DNA from: Pseudomonadota bacterium
Lineage (GTDB): Bacteria; Desulfobacterota; Syntrophobacteria; Syntrophobacterales; Syntrophobacteraceae
Length of the DNA: 11,402 nucleotides
Direction: 5' to 3'
NCBI GenBank assembly: GCA_023442755.1
Contig: JAEZXS010000191.1
Location: 1-11,402 of the forward strand
Within the stretch, counting starts at the first letter, position 1. Every line of letters begins with the position of its first letter. This document shows positions 5,717 through 11,402 of this stretch, one piece after another. Under the pieces are notes generated by a model. That model saw nothing but the letters and a program-made list of their open reading frames with translations, was not told the origin of the DNA and made no database searches. A program made the position numbers and the translations under genes.

Positions 5717-6727
5717 GTGAAAAAAGCACTAATAATCGGAGTTTCGGGCCAGGATGGAGCCTACCTGTCCAGGTTATTGCTCGAAAAGGGTTATGAGGTT
5801 TTCGGCACTTCCCGGGACGCCCAGACTACCTCTTTCGAACGGCTAAGAAAGCTTGGCGTTTTCAGCAACGTGGAAGTTACCTCCGTTGCCTTGAACGACT
5901 TTCGAAGTGTTTTGCAGGTCTTGAAGAAAGTTCGTCCCGATGAGATATACAATCTGGCGGGACAAAGTTCGGTCGGGCTTTCATTCGAGCAGCCCGTGGA
6001 AACCTTTGAATCCGTGAGCGTCGGAACGTTGAATCTTCTCGAAGCAATCCGTTTTATCGAAGAGCCGATGAAACTCTATAACGCAAGTTCGAGCGAATGC
6101 TTCGGCAACACAAATGGATTTCCGGCAAACGAAGCCACCCCGTTCAAGCCCAGGAGCCCTTATGCTGTCGCCAAGGCGGCGGCGTTCTGGCAGGTGGCGA
6201 ATTATCGCGAAGCTTACGGGATCTTTGCCTGTTCCGGACTGTTGTTCAACCACGAATCCCCTCTGCGGCCCGAAAGGTTCGTAACGAAGAAAATAATATG
6301 CGCGGCTTGCCGGATCGCGCGAGGCGCCAGCCAAAAGCTGACCCTGGGCAACATCTCCGTCCGGAGGGACTGGGGATGGGCGCCGGAATACGTCGAGGCG
6401 ATGTGGCGAATGCTTCAGCAGGAAAAACCGGACGATTTCGTGATCGCCACAGGCAAGACCTCCAGCCTGGAAGAGTTCCTCCAGGCTGCCTTCTCGACCG
6501 TTGGGCTCGACTGGCGCGATCACGTCGAAAACCGGGATTATCTCATGAGACCCACGGATATCGAGGTCAGCCGGGCGGACCCGGCAAAGGCCGGGAGCCA
6601 GCTTGGCTGGAAAGCCAGGTACGGGATGGCCGACGTGGTAAAAATGATGATTGAGGCCGAAATGGCGGTTTGCAGTGAGAAGGCGGACCATGATCGCGGG
6701 ACCTGCAATCCGGGAAAAGTATTATGA
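5717..6727 (+). CDS. gmd: GDP-mannose 4,6-dehydratase
   Basis: The 336-residue protein converts GDP-D-mannose to GDP-4-keto-6-deoxy-D-mannose, the first step towards GDP-rhamnose, GDP-fucose and GDP-perosamine. It is an extended SDR. The nucleotide-binding GxxGxxG is at 8-14 (GVSGQDG). NLAGQSSVGLSFEQP (79-93) is a family hallmark. The catalytic residues align with the E. coli enzyme as Ser125, Glu127, Tyr149 and Lys153 (YNASSSE and YAVAK). GNISVRRDWGWAPEYV (211-226) and FVIATG (241-246) follow, as in Gmd. The length matches the short Gmd class. The GTG start at 5717 is chosen because the SDR fold begins there; the frame is open further upstream but without similarity, and no strong Shine-Dalgarno is visible. 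The stop overlaps the next start as ATGA, so the two genes are probably translationally coupled. The enzyme for the next step is not in the window. Confidence 0.88.
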   Translation: MKKALIIGVSGQDGAYLSRLLLEKGYEVFGTSRDAQTTSFERLRKLGVFSNVEVTSVALNDFRSVLQVLKKVRPDEIYNLAGQSSVGLSFEQPVETFESVSVGTLNLLEAIRFIEEPMKLYNASSSECFGNTNGFPANEATPFKPRSPYAVAKAAAFWQVANYREAYGIFACSGLLFNHESPLRPERFVTKKIICAACRIARGASQKLTLGNISVRRDWGWAPEYVEAMWRMLQQEKPDDFVIATGKTSSLEEFLQAAFSTVGLDWRDHVENRDYLMRPTDIEVSRADPAKAGSQLGWKARYGMADVVKMMIEAEMAVCSEKADHDRGTCNPGKVL

Positions 6728-7635
6728 GTGCAACACCACGACTCTGCATAGTTACCCCCTCGTTCAACCAGGGGAAATATATTTCCAGGACAATCGAAAG
6801 CATTTTCGCGCAGGACGTTGACGGCCTGGAGTACATGGTCGTCGACGGGGGGAGTACGGATAACACGATATCGGTTCTCGAAAGTTACGGGGACCGCCTC
6901 CACTGGCTTTCGGAGCGTGACCGGGGACCGTCGGACGCTATCAATAAAGGTTTTTTGCGCTCTTCCGCCCCTATTCTCGGCTGGCTCAACTCCGACGACA
7001 TCTACTATCCCGGGGCGCTGAGAACGGTGCTCGATTATTTCGAAAAGCACCCCGAAGTCGATGTTCTGTATGGCGAAGCCAACCACATAGATGCAACTGA
7101 TGCCGTCATCGAGAGATATCCGACGGAAGACTGGAACTGGGAGCGTCTCAAGGAGACCTGCTTTATCAGCCAGCCGGCGACTTTTTTCCGGCGAAGGGTG
7201 TTCGAGCAATTTGGCCCGCTGGCGGTAGGCGTTCGCTGCATGGATTATGAATATTGGCTGCGACTTGGGAAAAGCGGGGTGCGTTTCGTTCACCTGCCCA
7301 CGCTTATTGCCGCAACGCGCCTGCACCCGGAGGCGTTCTCCATCGCAGGGCGGGTCGCGGGCCATGCCGAGGTCAATACTTTTACCCGCAAGCACCTCTC
7401 CAGGACGCCCGATCAGTGGCTCTTCAGCTATGCTCATGCCGTCGCGGAATCGAGGGGATACAACCGCACCAAGCCCTTCAGATTTCTTTCGGTTCTGATT
7501 GGCTATTCCATTTACGCTGCCATCCGCTGGAACGGAAGGGTCTCAATTGGTATGTTCAAAATCATAGCGGAATGGATAGCGGGACACCTGGCCGAAGCCA
7601 TTCACCGTATTCCACGAATGGGAGGTTCGGAATAG
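6724..7635 (+). CDS. GT2-family glycosyltransferase
   Basis: A 303-residue GT-A glycosyltransferase, probably inverting. The N-terminal IVTPSFNQGKYI (9-20) and VVDGGSTDNT (39-48) form the nucleotide-binding part. SERDRGPSDAINKGF (63-77) is conserved in this subfamily, and the DXD-type metal site is NSDD (89-92) in GWLNSDDIYYPG. SQPATFFRR (149-157) and the acidic MDYEYWLRLGK (173-183) carry the acceptor and catalytic-base region. A hydrophobic stretch at about 252-268 may tie it to the membrane. Its ATG overlaps the gmd stop by 4 nt, which indicates coupled translation. It probably adds one sugar to the growing lipid-linked oligosaccharide in the cytoplasm. The proximity to gmd makes a 6-deoxyhexose donor plausible but unproven. 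Confidence 0.88.
   Translation: MSATPRLCIVTPSFNQGKYISRTIESIFAQDVDGLEYMVVDGGSTDNTISVLESYGDRLHWLSERDRGPSDAINKGFLRSSAPILGWLNSDDIYYPGALRTVLDYFEKHPEVDVLYGEANHIDATDAVIERYPTEDWNWERLKETCFISQPATFFRRRVFEQFGPLAVGVRCMDYEYWLRLGKSGVRFVHLPTLIAATRLHPEAFSIAGRVAGHAEVNTFTRKHLSRTPDQWLFSYAHAVAESRGYNRTKPFRFLSVLIGYSIYAAIRWNGRVSIGMFKIIAEWIAGHLAEAIHRIPRMGGSE
7621..7626 (+). promoter_or_regulatory. Strong Shine-Dalgarno GGAGGT inside the end of the GT2 gene
   Basis: GGAGGT (7621-7626) lies 10 nt upstream of ATG 7637. It is the strongest ribosome-binding site seen in this cluster and drives a 23-codon frame, not the glycosyltransferase at 7705. Confidence 0.5.
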
Positions 7636-7636
7636 A

Positions 7637-7708
7637 ATGAATGATTCCATGTATCCCCCAAGGGAGGGAAAGTTGCAGGTACACAGGAAGCCCGGTTTGA
7701 TCAGATGA
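7637..7708 (+). CDS. 23-codon mini-cistron coupled to the downstream glycosyltransferase
   Basis: ATG 7637 begins one base after the GT2 stop and is preceded by GGAGGT at 10 nt. The frame encodes 23 residues starting MNDSMYPPREGK, a hydrophilic and basic peptide I do not recognise. It ends at TGA 7706-7708, which overlaps the ATG of the next glycosyltransferase (7705-7707) as ATGA. The downstream gene has no ribosome-binding site at normal distance, so ribosomes finishing this frame are the obvious way to start it. A second SD-like AGGGAGG (7661-7667) sits within it. It may act only as a coupling leader. A chance short ORF is possible. Confidence 0.45.
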   Translation: MNDSMYPPREGKLQVHRKPGLIR

Positions 7709-8862
7709 GAATCGGTTTCGACATAAGTCAAACAGGGGCGGGCAAGGCCGGCTGCGGCTACTTCGCCGACAGCCTGATCCAGCATCTATCCGACATCGAT
7801 CGGGAAAATCACTATATCCTCTATCCGACCTTCGGAGACTTCTTCTGGGACCCGAACTGGAGAAAGTCAACGCGCAGGATCTCCAGCCCCAAGTTCTCGC
7901 GCGGGGAAGGACATGCGAGCCTGGAAAGAGCACAGGCGTTCTGGACGGCTCCTCCAAACGACCTGGAAGCGCGCCTGGACAAACCCGATATAGTCCATTC
8001 GAATAACTTTTTCTGCCCACGGGGACTCAAGACCGCCCGGCTGGTCTATACGCTCTATGATCTCTCCTTCCTTGAACACCCCGAATGGCACACGGAGGAA
8101 AACCGTTGCGGGTGTTTCAGCGGCGTCTTCAACGCCAGCCTTTATGCCGATCTCATTATTTCCATTTCGGAGTCCAGCAGACGACATTTCCTGGATGTCT
8201 TTCCGCACTTTCCCCCTGAACGGATTGTGGTTGTGCATCTTGCGAGCAGGTTTTCACCCGACCCGGGTCTACCTCGGCCGGCTTCACTGACGTCGATCGA
8301 ACCCGAGCGGTTCTGGTTGAGCGTCGGGACCATCGAGCCCAGGAAGAACCATCTCCGGCTTCTTGAGGCCTACGCAGAGCTGAAAAAAATGGGCAAGGCC
8401 GCTTTCCCGCTGGTGCTCGCTGGAGGAGCCGGCTGGTTGATGCGGGATTTTCGCGCGGCCATGCAACGGATGAAGCTGGAAGATGATGTCATAATGCCGG
8501 GATACCTGGACAATTCGGCCCTGCAGTGGCTCTATCAGAATTGCTATGCCCTGGTCTACCCTTCGCTGTTTGAAGGGTTCGGGCTCCCCGTGCTGGAAGC
8601 CATGAGCCTGGGCGCACCCGTCATAAGCTCGAATACGACCTCTATCCCTGAGATCGTGGGCGATGCGGGGATCCTCGTGAATCCGCTGAATGTGGAAGAA
8701 ATTTCGGGCGCCATGCTGAAGCTGCACGAAGACGGCTCGCTCCGCCGGTCGCTGGGCGAACGAGGAATACAGCGCGCCAGGTTATTCTCCTGGGAAACCG
8801 CCGCACGCAAGGTCCTGGAGTGCTACGAGACCTGCACTCCCAGACATTCCAATTCCATGTAA
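7705..8862 (+). CDS. GT4-family glycosyltransferase
   Basis: A 385-residue GT-B retaining glycosyltransferase. The N-terminus MRIGFDISQTGAGKAGCGYF carries the glycine-rich acceptor-side loop. VYTLYDLSFLEHPEWHT (114-130) and IISISESSRRHF (151-162) are typical of the mannosyl- and rhamnosyltransferase-like GT4 group. The C-terminal domain has WLSVGTIEPRKNH (204-216) and the EX7E motif EGFGLPVLE (290-298), then SSNTTSIPEIVGDAG. The length is normal. The start ATG 7705 overlaps the stop of a 23-codon mini-cistron and has no Shine-Dalgarno at normal distance. The C-terminal half closely resembles the GT4 at 4276, suggesting the two are paralogues using similar donors. It would act in the cytoplasm on a lipid-linked glycan. 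Sugar specificity cannot be determined. Confidence 0.9.
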   Translation: MRIGFDISQTGAGKAGCGYFADSLIQHLSDIDRENHYILYPTFGDFFWDPNWRKSTRRISSPKFSRGEGHASLERAQAFWTAPPNDLEARLDKPDIVHSNNFFCPRGLKTARLVYTLYDLSFLEHPEWHTEENRCGCFSGVFNASLYADLIISISESSRRHFLDVFPHFPPERIVVVHLASRFSPDPGLPRPASLTSIEPERFWLSVGTIEPRKNHLRLLEAYAELKKMGKAAFPLVLAGGAGWLMRDFRAAMQRMKLEDDVIMPGYLDNSALQWLYQNCYALVYPSLFEGFGLPVLEAMSLGAPVISSNTTSIPEIVGDAGILVNPLNVEEISGAMLKLHEDGSLRRSLGERGIQRARLFSWETAARKVLECYETCTPRHSNSM

Positions 8863-8867
8863 AGAAC

Positions 8868-8881
8868 TTCGATCAATCGAA
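8868..8881 (+). other. Small inverted repeat between genes
   Basis: TTCGA (8868-8872) and TCGAA (8877-8881) form a perfect short hairpin 6 nt after the GT4 stop, in the 56-nt gap before the next gene. No T-run follows, so it may be an RNA-processing or protein site, or chance. Confidence 0.2.
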
Positions 8882-8918
8882 TAGCTTCTGAGCACTGAAG
8901 AATAACGCGGAGACTCAA

Positions 8919-11123
8919 ATGTGGTACTTTGGCTGCATCTTCCTCCTGATCGTACTTTTGACGATCGTCACAATCATTGGCAGGCCTGTATGCGAACTGC
9001 TGCCTTTCAGGGTTAGGCCATCGGCAAAGTATCTGATGAGCCCGGTGATCGGGCTGGCGATTCTCACGCTTACAGCCACACTGTGTGCGTGGCTCTTCAG
9101 AATTACGCCATACCTCTGCGTTCCCGTGACCTTGTTGCTGACCGCGGTTGGGTTCTATTTGGACCGAGATAAGTCCAGCCTGCTCAAGCACCTTTCGGTG
9201 CTGTGGGGGTACTCGGCTCTTTCATCCGGCACTCTGCTCTTCAGCCTTTTGCGATATGACAGCTTCAATCCTTTCAATGATGCATTTACATATCTGGTTC
9301 ATAGCCAATGGCTGCAGCAGCATGCGTATCGGGAGCCGACATTGATGTCCGCCTTTCCCGCCCTCAGTCAGGTCGCAGGGTACCAGGCAATGGAACTGCG
9401 AATGGGCGGTTCTTTTGTCTTTGCATGGCTTCAAGGCTTGTTCGCTGTGCCCTGGTCATACCTTGTCTATCCTGTGGCAGTCGTCCTGCCTCTCATTGCT
9501 GGATGTCTGGCTATCGGCTACTGCGCCGGTCTGAACAGTACCGGAAGATATAAGCCCCTGCTGGTTGCTTTTTTTGCGGCGGTGAGCCTGAATGGATTTG
9601 CCTTCGGGACAATGCTCGGTTTTTTGCCGCAAACCTACGGTATCGCCTTCGCCATTGGCGCTCTCGTTCTGCTTGGAGTTGAAAGTACCCGTCTGGAAGA
9701 AATGAAAACGTGGAGGGACGCATTCCTTCGATCTCTCCCCTGCGCTCTTTTATTTGCGACCCTCGTTTACAGCTATTCCGAGATGGTTCCGTTTACAGCT
9801 TTTGCTTTTATACTGACCGCAGCGTATTTCTTTTTTAAGCGGAATTGTCTGAACGGGATGGTAATGTTTTGTTCGGCCTTTTCTATCGAGGTTGCCGTTC
9901 TTTTGAACAGGGAGATGCTTAGGGCCTGCCATGCCATTTTGATACAGTCGGGTGCTGTTGTAGGGTGGCCCGTTAATTGGGGCATTATCGAGTTTGCCGC
10001 TCATGCTTTGGGATTCAGAGCCGGCAGCGGCGACCACTGTTCATGGCTGTTCGGCTCGCAAATCATTTCGTTACTGCTGCCTGCGTTTTTACTGGGCGCA
10101 CTTTTGCTTAACCGAAAGAACCTGATCAGTAAGCGATTTCTGCCGCTTCTACCGTGCCTCGCCTTCATCGTGATATCGGGCGTCTTTTTCATTTACTACC
10201 GCTTCGGAGCGCCTTCGCCCTGGCCCATTGGCACGGGACAGTCCTGGAGCCAGTTCAAGATAGCGAACTGGGTGAGTGCTTTTGCCATAATCCTGATGGG
10301 GTTTGCAGTCCTGCAGACTACGAAGAAGCCGTATTATTCCAGAATGTTGGTGTTGGTTCTTTTATTCTCTTCACTCGCCGGCGTTTACAGGAATTATTCC
10401 CTTGCTGATAACCGCACCAGGGCCTTTCGTGACGAGGTGGGCTCTCAGACCCCTTATACGGAGTTGACAAGTCTAAGTAATTATACCAAAAAATATGTCG
10501 AACCAGACCAGAAGATCTACCTCGAATTAAAAAACATGCACCATAAGCTCCGGCAAATGGTTTCTTATTTCCTTATAGACCTGCAACTTGCAAGCAACTG
10601 GAGTGATGACGGGTACTATGGCCCGGTCCCGGTCGTCCCGCTGTCGTCTTGCACTTTCCTGATAAAGTTTTTCGATCAAAACGATTTGAAAAGACGTCCC
10701 ACACAGTTTGGCAATCTTGTGTTTACACAAACTCCGGATTGTGTGGCACGACTCAGGACAGTGGAGGGAGGATATGACCGGGAGATGAATGACAAAGGCA
10801 GTTGGTGGTACTGGACCTCAAATGCACTGAACTTTCAATACGAGTTGGATGGCGCCAAAAAAGCTGAATCTCTTGCAATCCAGTTCCAATACTTGTGCAA
10901 AACAGACCGATCGATCAAAGTCGTCATTCACAGTCCGGACTCATCGCAAGACCTCACCATCAAGTCACGAGGCGGCTGGCAGTCGTACGAAACCGAGATA
11001 CCTTTTTCCAGTAATTCCCTGGAAATCCACTTCACGTCATCCGACCCAGCGGAGCGACTCTCCGAGTCGGACGCTCGGACTGTGAAGTTCCTGGTCAAAG
11101 ATCTGGAGGTAATACCGAAATAG
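8919..11123 (+). CDS. Polytopic membrane protein, GT-C-like glycosyltransferase candidate with C-terminal beta-rich domain
   Basis: A 734-residue protein starting at ATG 8919, with GGAG 6 nt upstream (8909-8912). Hydrophobic segments occur at about 3-20, 41-60, 65-80, 98-111, 167-200, 213-232, 238-253, 273-306, 382-397, 407-426, 450-465 and 475-489. The loop at about 112-165 carries NPFNDAFTYLV (117-127), an acidic-then-Tyr motif at the place where GT-C enzymes keep their catalytic acid. Residues about 490-734 are soluble; from about 625 (GSWWYWTSNALNFQYELDG) the sequence looks like a beta-sandwich, perhaps carbohydrate-binding. The layout matches the membrane protein at 1790, including the shared DxxxYLV. 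A sugar transferase or polymerase acting outside the cytoplasmic membrane is the best inference. The next gene is convergent and 33 nt away. Confidence 0.8.
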   Translation: MWYFGCIFLLIVLLTIVTIIGRPVCELLPFRVRPSAKYLMSPVIGLAILTLTATLCAWLFRITPYLCVPVTLLLTAVGFYLDRDKSSLLKHLSVLWGYSALSSGTLLFSLLRYDSFNPFNDAFTYLVHSQWLQQHAYREPTLMSAFPALSQVAGYQAMELRMGGSFVFAWLQGLFAVPWSYLVYPVAVVLPLIAGCLAIGYCAGLNSTGRYKPLLVAFFAAVSLNGFAFGTMLGFLPQTYGIAFAIGALVLLGVESTRLEEMKTWRDAFLRSLPCALLFATLVYSYSEMVPFTAFAFILTAAYFFFKRNCLNGMVMFCSAFSIEVAVLLNREMLRACHAILIQSGAVVGWPVNWGIIEFAAHALGFRAGSGDHCSWLFGSQIISLLLPAFLLGALLLNRKNLISKRFLPLLPCLAFIVISGVFFIYYRFGAPSPWPIGTGQSWSQFKIANWVSAFAIILMGFAVLQTTKKPYYSRMLVLVLLFSSLAGVYRNYSLADNRTRAFRDEVGSQTPYTELTSLSNYTKKYVEPDQKIYLELKNMHHKLRQMVSYFLIDLQLASNWSDDGYYGPVPVVPLSSCTFLIKFFDQNDLKRRPTQFGNLVFTQTPDCVARLRTVEGGYDREMNDKGSWWYWTSNALNFQYELDGAKKAESLAIQFQYLCKTDRSIKVVIHSPDSSQDLTIKSRGGWQSYETEIPFSSNSLEIHFTSSDPAERLSESDARTVKFLVKDLEVIPK

Positions 11124-11156
11124 GATCGACACCGGAACTGAAAAACCGGCACTTTT

Positions 11157-11402
11157 CTATTCGTGGTAGGTTCCGTCAATCCAGTAATTTCTGCACTGAT
11201 TGAAAGCAGAATGTGTTGCTCCGCCAAAACTGCACCCAAAGATTCGAAAGCTGTTCAAGCGAGTAAAATCCAGCGAGGTTGTAATGCCGGCATCCCACTG
11301 TGAACCGGTTATGGATATGTTGCTTCCGTAATACTTACCGGCCACAAGGCGTATTCCCGTGCCTGCCCCCCCTGCTGCAGCCCCTGGAATGTGATGCCCC
11401 CA
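11157..11402 (-). CDS. C-terminal end of a possible right-handed beta-helix (pectate-lyase-like) protein, 5' end outside window
   Basis: On the minus strand a frame stays open from the right edge down to TAG at 11157-11159, giving about 81 residues. It begins with a glycine/alanine-rich stretch (GAAAGGAGTG), then IRLVAGKYYGSNISITGSQW and a run with short strands separated by Asn, Gly and Ser (FRIFGCSFGG), ending WIDGTYHE. The spacing of aliphatic and polar residues fits the coils of a parallel beta-helix, as in polysaccharide lyases, epimerases and phage tailspikes. A GTG at 11345 could start a 62-residue ORF, but the frame and protein character continue upstream, so a partial gene is more likely. 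It converges on the membrane-protein gene. A role in modifying or degrading the polysaccharide is speculative. Confidence 0.55.
   Translation of the reverse strand, partial: WGHHIPGAAAGGAGTGIRLVAGKYYGSNISITGSQWDAGITTSLDFTRLNSFRIFGCSFGGATHSAFNQCRNYWIDGTYHE

Noticed and set aside
5981..6691. Minus-strand open frame of 236 codons opposite gmd
   Set aside because: It lies fully opposite a gene with clear catalytic motifs. Long antisense frames are common in G+C-rich coding DNA.
6538..7437. Minus-strand open frame of 299 codons opposite gmd and GT2
   Set aside because: It is a shadow of two well-supported genes and shows no recognisable motif of its own.
11049..11073. Inverted repeats CGGAG/CTCCG and GACTC/GAGTC near the end of the last membrane-protein gene
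   Set aside because: They lie inside the coding sequence and are short and mutually overlapping. They are best explained by codon content.
11132..11156. Possible terminator between the convergent genes (CCGG, 10-nt spacer, CCGG, then TTTT)
   Set aside because: The stem is only 4 bp with a large loop and the T-run is short. It is too weak to call.
1..11402. CRISPR array, tRNA or rRNA genes, intact insertion sequence
   Set aside because: No regularly spaced repeats, no tRNA-like cloverleaf or rRNA sequence, and no transposase frame with terminal inverted repeats were found by eye.

Overview
The window looks like part of a bacterial surface-polysaccharide locus (O-antigen, capsule, exopolysaccharide or S-layer glycan). 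Its G+C content is moderately high. The mix of a GDP-mannose dehydratase, GT4 and GT2 glycosyltransferases and large polytopic membrane proteins with exported C-terminal domains fits a Gram-negative bacterium. The proteins have a deltaproteobacterial (Desulfobacterota) flavour, but that is a low-confidence impression and no marker gene is present to settle it.

Layout, left to right. (1) 1-1202 +: the 3' part of a methyltransferase gene that runs off the left edge. It appears to hold the tail of one methyltransferase domain followed by a complete second one. (2) 1203-1789: a gene-free stretch of about 590 bases, dense in inverted and direct repeats (one set can form an H-type pseudoknot), ending in a good sigma70-type promoter (1686-1714) and a palindromic leader. 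(3) 1790-3913 +: a polytopic GT-C-like membrane protein with a large C-terminal soluble domain. (4) 3914-4275: a gap with a hairpin, what looks like a startless coding remnant, and a short direct repeat. (5) 4276-8862 +: a compact cluster of GT4 glycosyltransferase, gmd, GT2 glycosyltransferase, a 23-codon mini-cistron, and a second GT4. gmd and the GT2 gene overlap by 4 bases; the mini-cistron and the second GT4 also overlap by 4 bases. (6) 8919-11123 +: a second polytopic membrane protein with a C-terminal beta-rich domain. (7) 11157-11402 -: the C-terminal end of a convergent gene, possibly a beta-helix protein, running off the right edge.

Likely joint role (inference): Gmd makes GDP-4-keto-6-deoxymannose, the precursor of GDP-rhamnose, GDP-fucose or GDP-perosamine. 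The three cytoplasmic glycosyltransferases would build an oligosaccharide containing this or other sugars. The two membrane proteins flanking the cluster share an early acidic motif of the form DxxxYLV in a first extracytoplasmic loop, as GT-C enzymes do, and could add sugars outside the membrane from lipid-linked donors. The methyltransferase could cap or decorate the glycan. No polymerase, flippase or reductase for the Gmd product lies in this window.
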